Shown: positions 10,233 to 19,799, counted from the first letter of the stretch. The stretch is 36,198 bases of DNA from Chara braunii (GCA_003427395.1 BFEA01000088.1:1943698-1979895), one strand, 5' to 3'. The notes: generated from the sequence alone by a model not told the origin. Numbers and translations: made by a program.

Positions 10233-10247
10233 AAAAATTCCCAATTC
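10233..10247. repeat. 15-bp LINE target-site duplication, 5' side
   Basis: Exact copy of AAAAATTCCCAATTC at 2362-2376, directly adjoining the 5' end of the minus-strand LINE. Confidence 0.9.
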
Positions 10248-10273
10248 CTCAGCATGGACCATCATGGTCAGTA

Positions 10274-10311
<38 letters not shown>

Positions 10312-10373
10312 CTGATTCTCTCTTGATTTGCCGGGGACAGGATGCGGCCAATCCCCTGACTTCAGTTTGGGGT

Positions 10374-10405
<32 letters not shown>

Positions 10406-11280
10406 CAAACACAGTCCCTTCGGTGCTAGTGTTGCTGTTGAATGCAGACAACACTAGTACCTAGGGAGAGGCTCCATCTATTGGTGGGGAGCGTCACCTG
10501 CTGGAAAACGGGTCCAGCGTCCCTTACGCATTATGATACAGATGATGCTTTGGAGAGTGTCTGAGAGGTGCCTGACAGCATTGATTACTCTGGAAACCAG
10601 AGGATTGACTGAGCAGGTGTGAATGTGACTTGACCGAAGAAACTGAGAACACGTTGTCTCCTTCCTCCTTTCCTTCCCTCTACCCGGTCAGGGGTCCGGG
10701 AGGAGTCACTGGGGGGCACCAGTTAGAACTTCCACTGTCTCCTGTCCAACTTCCCCTTGAGTGTCGTCTGAGATCTCCTGTTCCCTGCCGCCTTGCTGAG
10801 AGAACTGCTGGCAGATTGCTACGCAGTTGTGAAATTTGAGAAACTAGAAAACTGAAGAATTGAAAAGATGAAAAAATGAAAAAAGAAAAAGGGCTAAAAC
10901 AACTGAAAGACTGGATAAACTGGGAACATACCTGAAATCCTTTTTTTGTAACTTTGGGCCGTGGTCAGGCAGGGTCCCTGGGGGGCGCCAGTGATCCCTA
11001 TCTGTTCCCCAGCCCTCCTCCCAGAACCCGCTCCCGAACTATCCTTTGTCTAGAATCTGAACAGTGACTGAAGGATACCTTAGTCTAGGATTGTCTGATT
11101 GTCTGAGTGCTCGTGACTGAAAAATGCTACAGGGATGTCTATAACAAACGAGAATCTAAACGAAAACAAAACGAAACAACGAAAACAATGAAAACAATGA
11201 AAACAATGAAAACAATGAAAAAGAATAAGAATACAACGGAGAACATCAAAGGAAGACGAAAAATACCGAAAAGATACCGA
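10248..11280 (-). mobile_element. Stacked LINE 3' tail fragments
   Basis: T-runs at 10277-10309 and 10377-10405 are poly(A) tails of minus-strand insertions. The family 3' motif (complement of GGAAAACGGGTCCAGCGTCCC) follows at 10503. The segment 10575-10620 is similar to 11395-11440 (ATTGATTACTCTGGAAACCAG.. against ATGATTGCCCTGATGCCCAG.., both running into GGATT.ACTGAGCAGG), so two related 3' UTRs are present. The stretch 11175-11225 is an AACAATGAAA-type simple repeat. No coding sequence is supported. Confidence 0.6.
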
Positions 11281-13045
11281 TTTTTATTTTTTTTTATTTT
11301 TTTTTATTTTAGGGGGGAACCTCTTCGCCCTGAGGTCGGGGCCAGATACTTTGCCACTCCCTAGTTCCTCCCCCTTATTTTTCTGTACGAAGTTCCTGCC
11401 AGCAATGATTGCCCTGATGCCCAGGGGATTAACTGAGCAGGAAACTGAGGAGAAAAGGAGTCATTCCCCGTGTCGCAGGTCCAGGGCCATCGGGTGTGGT
11501 GGAAAGGGATCTGCGAATTCTTCTGCTCCTCTCAGGGGCACCCGCCAGTCAATTGTAGCCCAGTCTTTAATTTTTAGCTTGTAGTCTCGTGGTACTGTCT
11601 CCTCTGTGTCCTCAATATTATCCCCTGACCAGCTTACTTCCGCTACCCACCCCCCCTGTTCACTGCCCAGCCAATCTTTAGAGAATTGTCTGATCTGATC
11701 CTTGATGTCCTTAGCTCTGTGGAGAGTGTCCAGGTTGAGCTTGGTGACTCTCCATCAGTGTTCCAGTTCCATCTGTACCTGTTGCTTGAGTTGGTCTTGC
11801 CTTTCTTCCCCCTCAACCCGCACCTGTTCAATGGCAACGGCACAATGTTGCCACCACAAGACCCAGAGTATAGCTCTTCTACCTAGCTGGAACATATTCC
11901 AGACAAAATGGTGTTTCTGGAAGGGCGGGTAGTGTCCTAACAGAATGGCCCTCCAATCCCATGGTCACCTGTGGTCTGGAACGATTCGCTGCCATACCCT
12001 GTCCCACCACCGCCAAGTCAGGACTGCTACCGGGCATTGTAGAAAGATGTGTTCGATCATTTCCGCTTTCTTTTTAGCCGGGTAGCCCGACAGACACCTC
12101 GGACACCATGGAAGGGCCCAGCCTTGCTGCTCCAACTGCGTATGGTCTATAAGCCAGTCATTCGTTGGGAGGCACCGGTGCTGAATCTGCCATTGAAGAG
12201 ATGTGATTTTTGCCGGTCTACTCTTACAGTCCTTGAACCATCGTATTGGGGCGAGCAACTGTCTATCTATGTTAAGATGCTTTTGCCATCTGTCCATGAC
12301 GACGTCCTTCAGGTTCCGTTTGGTTCTGATTTTTCGGTAGGTGGCTTTAACAGTGAGATCTGTCAACATAGTGAAACGAAGCTGCCCAGCACCTGCCTTA
12401 TATTCCCATCTCCACTCCTGCGGGTCTAGGGGAAGGTCTTGAATGGCTAGCTCCGGCATAAATGCCTTACGTTTTCCCCCTTCCTGGATGGTCCTTGTTC
12501 TATACAGGACCACCTTCTCCTCCCATTGAAATGGGTCTCGGCTGCCCACTAGCTGTCCATCTCCCGCAGTGGTGTACCACTCAATCAGGGCGTCCTCCGG
12601 TCGGACCATTTGCACGAATCCCACTTTATCGGTCAACCCTTTGAAAACCCAATCTCCCTCCCGTACCTGTGGGCCTTTGCTCAAGATGAGATGCCACCGT
12701 ACGGGAAGGGCTTCTATGATTTCCTCCAATGCTGTCGCTGTGTTGTGACAGTATCTCAGACGGCTCTGCAGTTCCTCCCTCCCTTTCCAGTCGCTCTTAC
12801 AACTCGTCTGTAGGGACCAAGCTTCCTCCCTGGCCAACCCGACTCAAGCCCCTTGTGGTGAGAACAGGGCCTACTTGTTAAAGCTCAAGGGTATCCTGGG
12901 ATCTTCGGGCCCGTCGGCACCGAACTTGTCATACTTAACTTGATCCTTGTCCATGTCCTCCCTTCCTAGAAACCTCCACACTACTCCGCCTATCCTACAG
13001 AGTTGCTTCCTCCAACACCTGACTATCCAACCAGACGAACCTAAA
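11281..13045 (-). pseudogene. 5'-truncated LINE: ORF2 C-terminal region and tail
   Basis: Minus-strand reading from about 13000 gives ORF2 sequence (RKQLCRIGGVVWRFLGRED and onward), two in-frame stops near 12870-12840, then a 290-codon open frame (12837-11965). That frame ends with a zf-RVT-like region: CPRCLSGYPAKKKAEMIEHI followed by FLQCP, a C-x2-C..H..C pattern. The piece LPVRWHLILSKGPQVREGDW aligns with the broken LINE fragment at 31030-31110, so the two are related. The endonuclease and catalytic RT core are missing. The 3' end has an unusual A-tail interrupted by T (on the plus strand, T-runs broken by A at 11281-11310). Confidence 0.8.
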
Positions 13046-13051
13046 ACGGTT

Positions 13052-13260
13052 CTATTCTTGCTCTATTCTTCCTTGTAACAGCCAAGGAGTAAGAATGAGT
13101 TTCCCTTCCCCTGAAACAGATGCTAACCTGCCGTCCTTCGCCCATGTGTTACGAAACCAGGCCAAACCTTTCTTCTGATGCTGTTTCACACCCTGCCAGT
13201 CTGCGTAAATAGTCCCTCGGAGTAGCGTAAGAAAGGAGCGATCAGCATTTCCCTCTTCAG
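13052..13260 (-). pseudogene. LINE ORF2 extreme C-terminus fragment
   Basis: The last part of the open frame ending at 13052 reads KGLAWFRNTWAKDGRL and then GEGKLILTPWLL. This matches the C-terminal block of the full-length LINE (RKWFWDTWGRN..NGRLQFCPWLL near 2770-2860). It is a separate copy, because it lies upstream, in element orientation, of another ORF2 fragment. Residues N-terminal of about 13260 are low complexity. Confidence 0.65.
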
Positions 13261-13387
13261 AAATGACTCGGAAGCATATAAATAGAGACGTTTGCCACGA
13301 CCTGAGCTTAAAAATAAAAAGGGTGAACTTCAGTAGAGACGCAAAATAAAAAGGGGTAAAAAAAAAAAAAAAAGGGGTAACTTCAGT

Positions 13388-13554
13388 GGAGTCACAAAAA
13401 CGAGTTATAATTGCAATATGGGACAAGATACAGTTTGCAATTGCGCTTCGGGCACCCTACCTGGCCAGAAAGCTAGGTTGTATACATTGCCTGAACTGCT
13501 ATTCGAAACTGTATCTCGGCCCATAGCGCAATTATAACTCGTTTTTGTGACTCC
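13388..13554. mobile_element. Inverted-repeat MITE, 167 bp
   Basis: The left arm starts GGAGTCACAAAAACGAGTTA and the right arm is its inverted complement. The arms match for about 48 bp with a few mismatches, continuing through ATACAGTTT. A similar but shorter piece (CTTCAGT.GAG.C.CAAAA) precedes it at 13328-13350. No clear TSD was found, so the superfamily is open. Confidence 0.75.
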
Positions 13555-14069
13555 CGCATAGTTCCCCCTCCCCTTCCCCCCCCCAAAAAAAACAGAGATA
13601 TGAGATACACGCAGAGGATCTGCTTTTCGCCGACCAAAAATGGGAAAAATTACATGAGAAAATGACACGTCAGCACGAGTCGGAACACCCATGAACTCTT
13701 GAAATAGAGATCCAAGTTCGAGGCCAGATGTAATCAGCAGAAGAACAGAACAAAATGATGGTGATATTTGAAGGCCGTCTACCTTTTTTTTTTTCTTTTT
13801 TTTTTTGTAAAGACATGGATCACACGCAGAGCATCAGCATCTGACACGTAAGCACAAGCCGACAAGTGAAAGAAACAGAGCTTCTGCATGTCCGCATCCC
13901 CAAAGAACGGAAAATAAACACAACTCCAGAAGTGGAATACGAAGAGGACCAACTGCCCGAGCTCAGTTGGTACACGAGAAGTGGAATATGAAGATGTTTA
14001 AAACAACAATAAATAACCAAAAAAAGAGACCACGCGGTAAAGGCAAAAGGCATCGCTCTTTAAAACAAC

Positions 14070-14104
<35 letters not shown>

Positions 14105-14125
14105 NNNNNNNNNNNNNNNNNNNNN
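14105..14125. other. Assembly gap (21 N)
   Basis: A run of 21 N lies between a long A-run (14072-14104) and a C/CA-rich run. The true length is unknown. Confidence 0.99.
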
Positions 14126-14251
14126 CCCCCCCACACACACACACAAAAAAAAAAAAAGGACCAAAACGCCGCCCCCAGTTTTCAACCGAGTAAAATGGAC
14201 TAACTCAAATAAACATGCTCGCTCAGGCATTACTCGATCGAGCTGGGACTA

Positions 14252-14354
14252 GTCCTTCGGGACATCCGTTAACATTGGAACGATACAGAGAAGGGTAAAT
14301 TAGCAAATGACCCCTGCGCAAGGATGACACGCAAAAGCCGCAAAATGATCGATC
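14252..14354 (+). pseudogene. U6 snRNA-derived sequence, full length but divergent
   Basis: U6 is the catalytic spliceosomal RNA. The copy starts GTCCTTCGGGACATCCG, continues ATTGGAACGATACAGAGAAG with the ACAGAGA box intact, and keeps the CCCCTGCGCAAGGATGACAC block. It differs from plant U6 by an inserted GGTAA (14294-14298) after ACAGAGAAG, two extra bases after the AGC triad, and a diverged 3' end without the T-run that ends Pol III transcripts. No clear TATA box or upstream element lies at the usual distances. These features favour a retro-pseudogene over a working gene. Confidence 0.85.
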
Positions 14355-14482
14355 CCGGACTACAGAGTTCCCTTGAATAGAACGCGCGGTCATTGTAGCG
14401 GTATGTGGGGCAATTTTCGGTCCAGATACGTCACCCTCCGAGTGTGCATAGCGCGGGCTTATTCTTCTGAAAACTTCAGTTG

Positions 14483-14662
14483 AAGAATTCCAAGAGAGAG
14501 GGAGGGAAAGGGCTCCGACGGTGGTATTAAAAAAAAAAAAAGAAAAAAAAAAAAGAGAGAGAGATGGAAAAAAAACAAAAATGTTCCAATTTTCACAGAA
14601 CATTTTCAAACATTACATTTGGAACATTTTTCTTTTTTCCCTCCCTCTCTCTTCGAATTCTT
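14483..14662. repeat. Inverted repeat between the two U6 copies
   Basis: AAGAATTCCAAGAGAGAGGG (from 14483) is repeated inverted, with one mismatch over 27 bp, at 14636-14662. Weaker matching (TTCTGAAAA) continues outward. Inside, AAAATGTTCCAA and TTGGAACATTTT form a second nested inverted repeat (about 14578-14630). Confidence 0.85.
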
Positions 14663-14681
14663 CAATTCTTGTTTTTCAGAA

Positions 14682-14733
14682 AGCATGGCCCCTGCCCAAG
14701 GATGACGCATTTACATCGAGAAATGGTCCAAAC
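14682..14733 (+). pseudogene. U6 snRNA 3' half fragment
   Basis: AGCATGGCCCCTGCCCAAGG and then ATCGAGAAATGGTCCAAA match the 3' half of plant U6, with one substitution in CTGCGCAAGG and loss of two bases in the GACACGCA region. The 5' half is absent. It begins right at the end of the inverted-repeat arm. It is a truncated, non-functional copy. Confidence 0.85.
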
Positions 14734-14771
14734 AAAAAAAGGAAAAAAAAACAAAAAAGAAGGGCCTATCG

Positions 14772-14844
14772 ATTTTCAATTTCAATTTCAATTTCAATTT
14801 CAATTTCAATTTCAAATTTCTATTTCAATTTCTATTTCAATTTC
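14772..14844 (+). repeat. TTTCAA microsatellite
   Basis: An array of TTTCAA units, slightly degenerate towards the right (TTTCTA variants). Confidence 0.9.
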
Positions 14845-14861
14845 GGAAAGAAAAAAAAAAA

Positions 14862-15072
14862 CAAAGCCGGTATAACCCAGAACTGTTGATAAACAGAGGT
14901 GAGGAGTTCAAATCCTACCATCGCTCAGATAAGTAATACAACAACTGTGAATTCTCTGGGGCTTCCCAATTCGTCGATGATAAAATCTAGAGGTAGGTCA
15001 TGGCCCTTTCATTAAAAAAGATAGGAGTAGTGAGTATGAGCATACACTTAAAAAAAAAAAAAAAAAAAAAAA
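14862..15072 (+). mobile_element. tRNA-derived SINE candidate with poly(A) tail
   Basis: A B-box-like GAGTTCAAATCCT (14904-14916) follows a weak A-box-like region (about 14868-14895). The unit ends in an A-run at 15051-15072. The head resembles a degenerate tRNA. Such elements are transcribed by Pol III and moved by LINE machinery. No convincing TSD was found. Confidence 0.55.
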
Positions 15073-15145
15073 GTCCCAACTAGCGGGCGCACAGACGCAC
15101 AGGTTCTGCCATGTGTTCTGGACATCTCACGGCCGTGTTGAAAAA

Positions 15146-15271
15146 GGGCGTCCTCCACTACAGTAACTCTCGACGTGCACAAAAGACAAAATCATGGCGG
15201 TGTATCTGTCCATGTTCTAGCGAAAGATTCACTCTCGTTTTGCACATTTCGAGACTAGTGGAGCGAGGCCC
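15146..15271. mobile_element. GGGC-ended MITE (copy 3), eroded
   Basis: The left end GGGCGTCCTCCACTAC and right end GTGGAGCGAGGCCC are diverged inverted complements. The interior matches the family (CACAAAAGACAAAATCATGG and GATTCACTCTCGTTTTGCAC). Flanks do not show a clear TSD. Confidence 0.7.
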
Positions 15272-15655
15272 ATAGCCCGTCTCTTCCTCGTCTTTCCTGC
15301 CATAGCCCGTCTGTCTCTTCCTCGTCTTTCCTGCCATAGCCCGTCTCTTCCTCGTCTTTCCCGCCATAGCCCATCTCTTCCTCGTCTTTCCCGCCATAGC
15401 TCATCTCTTCCTCGTCTTTCCCGCCATAGCCCGTCTCTTCCTCGTCTTTCCCTCCATAGCCCGTCTGTTTCCTCGTCTCTCCTGCCATAGCCGGAGACGG
15501 TTAATGGAGGCCTCAATTTTCAGGCCACTTTTCACGGCTAGCCCGTCTCTTCCTCGTCTTTCCCGCCATAGCCCGTCTGTTTCCTCGTCTCTCCCGCCAT
15601 AGCCGGAGACGGTTAACGGAGGCCTCAATTTTCAGGCCACTTTTCAGGGCTAGCC
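15272..15655. repeat. Minisatellite, 30-36 bp unit, with higher-order duplication
   Basis: About seven tandem copies of a unit like CCATAGCCCGTCTCTTCCTC plus GTCTTTCCYG run through 15485. A larger module (from CATAGCCGGAGACGGTTAAT through the GCCTCAATTTTCAGGCCAC block) appears at about 15487-15540 and again at 15598-15652 with minisatellite units between. Isolated units recur at 15856-15915. Open reading frames across it are repeats, not genes. Confidence 0.9.
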
Positions 15656-16129
15656 AGAAAACAGTCGACGCCAAGGCCCCAACAAACACCAAACTCGGCA
15701 CACACATACCCTGACCAAAAATAAAACAGGGCAAAAGGAAAAAAACAGAAAAGAGAAGGAAAAAAAAAAAAAGATCTCCAATGCACTTATCAGGGTTGAG
15801 GGGGTTAACCAGGGCAGAAAAGTGGGAGATGGGTGTCCCTGTTAACCGCTTGTGGCCATAGCCCGTCTGTTTTCCTCTTCTCTCCCGCCATAGCCCATCT
15901 GTTTCCTTGTCGCTCGCTCCTAAATAGGTATGACGTCATTGCTATATGTTCGGAGAGAACGGAGGCGCCCAGCTACTGGCAAATTTTCCCTTCCCAAAAA
16001 ACACTCCTAACCAGGAAAGCTAAAAACAATAAGGAAAATTTTAACAGAAACAAAGGTTGCAGGCAGGCGAGCAAGAGCGCTCTAGATGACTTCGTCAGAC
16101 GGGGCCCTGACAGCTCATCATGAAATGTA

Positions 16130-16251
16130 GGGCCTCGCTGCACTACTCTCGAAATGTGCAAAACGAGAGTGAATCTTCCACTAGAGTATGGAAAGATGCA
16201 CCGCCATGATTTTTGTCTTTTGTGCATGACGGGAGTAGTGGAGCGACGCCC
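16130..16251. mobile_element. GGGCCTCGC-ended MITE (copy 4)
   Basis: The left end is GGGCCTCGCTGCACTACTC and the right end is the inverted complement with changes. The trinucleotide GTA flanks both sides (16127-16129 and 16252-16254), consistent with a 3-bp TSD. The interior is close to copy 2 in reverse orientation. Confidence 0.8.
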
Positions 16252-16361
16252 GTATTTTCACGAGCGACAAGGCAAGAGCAACGACAACTCTTGAGTCTTG
16301 ACCTTTGCAAGAGTTACGTCTGACAGCTCTTGATGCATTTTCCGACGGCCCAATTCATGAG

Positions 16362-16796
16362 GCTCGCCACACAGGCTGTCGATAACCCGGTTTTCGACAA
16401 AGAATGGTCCTTTCGACAGCCGCCCTCCAGCAACCGTTTCCACTGCAGCCTGCAGGTGACGGAAATTCAACAGTGGCCCGCCCACCTTTCCAAAAACGCC
16501 TGCCATTTTCCATTGTAAGGGACTGCTCCCTGACAGCAGTGGCCTGTTTGTCCGTTGAAAACGGCGTGGACATCCGCACAAATTCATCGTTGTAACAACT
16601 CCCGACAGGCAACCACCTTCGCCACACAGCACCTGCACCTGTCGAAAGGCTGAGTCGGCTTGCCAACTTTTGACAACCTCGCCCCTCTACAGGCTACGTG
16701 GAGAAGCCGGGGGAAATTGTCAACCGGCCGACTTGTCAAAATTTTTCTGACACCTGTCGAAAATTTTCGATGTTCGACAGCCTGTGTGGCGAGCAT
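16362..16796. mobile_element. Inverted-repeat element with TGTCGAAA motifs (second copy)
   Basis: The ends GCTCGCCACACAGGCTGTCG and the inverted complement at the right are perfect over 21 bp and match the element at 1319-1680. GTCGA/TCGAC motifs recur inside. It is non-coding. It sits four bases from the next element. Confidence 0.8.
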
Positions 16797-16800
16797 CTAA

Positions 16801-17231
16801 GGGCCTCGCCACACCACTCTTGACCGGGGAAATATGTCAAGAGAAGTCGGACCTTCTCAAGAGTTGGGTTTTCAAGAGTTTTTGGCCCCTCGCCGTACAG
16901 CACTCTCGAAAGGGGGATGCGGTTGGACACAGGATGAAAAATGGCGGTCATACAGCTTTGTTGTTTTTCGCATGGCGTCAGGATGATGGCCCGACTGACA
17001 ACTCTGGAAAATGAAAATCGAAAGTCACTCAAGGGTTCGACCAAGGACGCTTGGAAATCGCACTAGTCCCAGGCAGGCTGGGGTTTCGAATCTTTCAAGA
17101 GCTGCTCTTGAAAGGGTTTCGAGAGCCACAGTGACTCTGACAGCTCTTGAATGCCGTAACTTTCAAGAGAGGCTATGTGGCGATGCAGCAACTTCTGAAA
17201 AAGCGTTTTCAAGAGCAGTGCAGCAAGGCCC
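16801..17231. mobile_element. GGGCCTCGC-ended element with CTCTTGA subterminal repeats
   Basis: The left end is GGGCCTCGCCACACCACTC and the right end GAGCAGTGCAGCAAGGCCC is its diverged complement. TAA flanks both sides (16798-16800 and 17232-17234), the classic PIF/Harbinger TSD. Many CTCTTGA/TCAAGAG motifs fill both halves, in the same layout as the TGTCGAAA motifs of the neighbouring element. It is non-autonomous, about 431 bp. Confidence 0.8.
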
Positions 17232-17234
17232 TAA

Positions 17235-17884
17235 GTGAGGCCTGAAGTGCAGCCAGTGAGGCCCTAAGTGCAGCCACGACCCAACTCTAGGCCATTCCGG
17301 GACTCTCAGACTGACAACCCATGCCCCACTACCCATGCCCCACTCTTGATTTCTTTTCACGAGTCATGAGAAGTGCAGCGAGGCCCTGTATGTTTGCCGA
17401 TATATACCACGACTACACAAGCGACCTGCTACGGTTTTCTGCGCCGATATATACCAAAACTTCACTAGCACCCTGCTACGGTTTTCTCCGGTCAGGTCGA
17501 GCGGCAGTGGCACTATGCGGCCATGCTGTGCCTGTAGTGCCAGGGGCGTGTCTAGAGTTTGGCTGTGACAGACCACCTTTGTTTTGTGGGTGTTTTGCTG
17601 GCTTGTGATGGGTGTTTTGCTGGCTTGTGATGGGGTGTGAGCGGACAGTCTGTAGAGTACTCCATCTGGTGTGGGTGAGTGATAATCTGCTTTGATTTTC
17701 GGCACAGGTACCTTGAGGGCAGTGGTTGGTGATCTCCACCATCTCAGGGTATCAGTTGTCGGGCAGGCTTTGATGCTTAACCACAACCGGGGTTAAGGTG
17801 GATTATCACTTACAGTGTAATGATCAGTCAGGCAATTCTGCAGACTGTCCAGGGTTCAGCCTCCTGATGAGTCAGTCCCTGAAA
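17235..17884. other. Non-coding stretch with short tandem duplications
   Basis: It holds a stray GTGCAGCGAGGCCC MITE end (17372-17385), a 46-bp tandem duplication starting GCCGATATATACCA (about 17397-17489) and a 24-bp duplication of GGGTGTTTTGCTGGCTTGTG (17587-17635). No supported gene. Confidence 0.6.
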
Positions 17885-17967
17885 CTCTTATGAAACAATT
17901 TTGTCACAGCCCCTCTGTTGTTGTCCTCTTCTCCCTCTCTGCCTACCGTTTACCACACAGCTCTGTT

Positions 17968-18019
<52 letters not shown>

Positions 18020-18107
18020 AAACTCCGACGAAACAGTTTGTCACAGCCCCTCGTTTGTTGTCCTCTTCTCTCTCTCTGCCTACGGTTCACCGGGCAGTTC
18101 TGTTTGT
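17885..18107. repeat. About 88-bp direct repeats around a (CT)n microsatellite
   Basis: The block from GAAACTCTTATGAAAC through GTCACAGCCCCTCTGTTG to the GCTCTGTTTGAC end recurs at 18019-18107 with modest divergence. A perfect CT array (about 17970-18014) lies between the copies. Confidence 0.85.
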
Positions 18108-18789
18108 GACGATATATTATATATATTGTCACATTGTGAATTTTATATATATATATGGTCAGATATATATAAGTATTTATATATATATCATCATATATAT
18201 ATATATATCTATATCATCAAACAGCATATTAGGAATCCTTTCTAATTCTACTATTTACCCTAGTATTGTGTCACGGTGAACTATTCAATAAAGCAGGCAA
18301 CAGACAAAGTCCAGAGACAATTGTAAATTGTCGGAGTCCAAGAGGCAGACAGAATACAAGAATTTGGAAGAAAAGGACAACAGAGGTCATTAATGTGGGC
18401 ACTAAGTATAGCTACCCTAGCAAGACCTTCATCTTCATAGCGAGGGACGTCTTCTCCTTGTAGCCTAAGCTCCTCCTCCAGATTGCTTCGCTATATCTCC
18501 CTCTTGGCAGAGCATGTTACGATACAGCAAGACTCCATGCAATTCCAACACCTTTCACACGCTCACAATTGATTGGAAGAAATCGTACTTTTTCTTTTTC
18601 CCAAAAACAGGTCCTTGTGGCCCAGGCTCCATATCCATTTTGGGGAGCGTCATTCTGGTTCCTTTTCCCCCGGCACGTAGACAAGAAGGGCTGCGAAAGA
18701 CTGTTTTGGGATTCACGAGATGCACACCATAGACAGTTTTCATTCGAAGTGTTTGGAAAGAGGGCACACAGATGTGCTCTCTCTCCTCA
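18108..18789. other. AT-rich dinucleotide tract and unassigned sequence
   Basis: 18114-18215 is rich in TATA and ATAT runs. The rest (to about 18789) contains no coding sequence or repeat I can name, apart from leading into an A-run at 18790-18810. Confidence 0.5.
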
Positions 18790-18810
18790 GAAAAAAAAAA
18801 AAAAAAAAAA

Positions 18811-19221
18811 TCATTTTTAAATGTTATAAGTGATGAAAACCGATGGAGTATATAATATAGATGAGCGTGAGGACAGAGCAGCCAGCAAATCGAATGAAAT
18901 GATAGAGGAAAATCGAGAAGCGAATAGTGTCGTATTTCCAAAAGGCAAGTCAGGTTGAAAGGTTAAAATAATAGTGGAATCGCTCACTGTCAGTAGTCAA
19001 ACCTCAAGGTCAGCTGCGACCGGACTATCCCGAGAGGAAGCATCAAAAGTCGTGCCCGCAGTGATGTCACAGTGGTCATGAACGACGCAGGCCAAGGTCA
19101 CGCGAGCCAGGACTTGGCATTAAACACAACCATTTCGTCAAAATGGTCATTTTTTCTTATTAAACAACCATTTCCTCAAAATAGGACATTTTTTTAAATT
19201 TTTCTGAACGAAATTGAAACC
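18811..19221. other. Unassigned stretch with a short tandem duplication
   Basis: An approximately 37-bp duplicated unit containing AACCATTTC.TCAAAAT spans about 19128-19196. I see no gene. Confidence 0.5.
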
Positions 19222-19398
19222 GAGTTTCTTGGCCCAAAACAGGTCCAAACTTTGGCTCCAGAGGGTAAAGCGCTGGACACCCTGCAGGTATGTGGACTTA
19301 GCTTGAGACCAGATACATCCAAGGGGTCTGGAGTTTTAAGAACGCCACACCCTCAGGTGCAGCCAATTTGGACCTGTTTTCAGCCAAAAAACTCGCGC
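19222..19398. mobile_element. Inverted-repeat element, MITE candidate
   Basis: CGAGTTTCTTGGCCCAAAAC continues into AGGTCCAAACTTTGGCT on the left; the right arm is the inverted complement with a few differences. The arms are about 37 bp and the whole is about 177 bp. No TSD was identified. Confidence 0.6.
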
Positions 19399-19464
19399 TA
19401 TCTTGATTCGACCACAGTGGCTCTGAACGTGACAAGAAAAGAAAGAGTCCCGCGGGCTATTATT

Positions 19465-19502
19465 GATCTAAGATTAAAAAAAAAAAAAAAAAGATCTAAG
19501 AT
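19465..19502. mobile_element. Poly(A)-only insertion flanked by a 10-bp TSD
   Basis: GATCTAAGAT (19465-19474) is repeated exactly at 19493-19502, with only T plus 17 A between. This is the footprint of LINE-type target-primed integration in which only the A-tail was copied. Slippage at an A-tract would not duplicate the flank. Confidence 0.7.
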
Positions 19503-19566
19503 GAACAAGGGGGAGTTGGGGGGGGGGGGAAACAAATGAAAAAGTCGTATAGGACCGGAAGTCCCG

Positions 19567-19706
19567 CTAGCAAAAAGGATAGGATCGAGATTTTGAATCT
19601 GGATGTGTTTTATGCAGAGATGCAGAAAAGCAGTTCAATCTCGATTTCGTGCACATCTCCATAATCTCGTCCAGATTCGGGCATTAGATCCGATCCTCTT
19701 TGCTAG
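19567..19706. mobile_element. CTAGCAAA-ended inverted-repeat MITE
   Basis: The left arm CTAGCAAAAAGGATAGGATC and the right arm GATCCGATCCTCTTTGCTAG are inverted complements with two mismatches. GAATCTGGA/TCCAGATTC extends the arms inward. About 140 bp, non-coding, superfamily undetermined. Confidence 0.75.
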
Positions 19707-19799
19707 TGGAACCACGCCCCTGATTCAAGAGAAGAATGCGAAAACACAATTGCTCTGATAACCACTTCAAAATTCAAATGCAATTTTTCTTTCTTTTGC

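Noticed and set aside
14252-14354. Functional U6 snRNA gene
   Set aside because: Insertion beside the catalytic box, diverged 3' end, no T-run terminator and no clear upstream promoter elements.
15272-15655. Possible CRISPR-like array
   Set aside because: There are no unique spacers of constant length; units are head-to-tail, in an evidently eukaryotic context.
15158-15734. Several ORFs with repeated AMAGKTRKR-like or LWRERRGRD-like units
   Set aside because: They are translations of the 30-36-bp minisatellite in different frames, with no non-repetitive domain.
17800-18510. Possible solo LTR (retrotransposon long terminal repeat)
   Set aside because: No TG..CA termini with matching TSD, no primer-binding site, and no paired LTR could be found.
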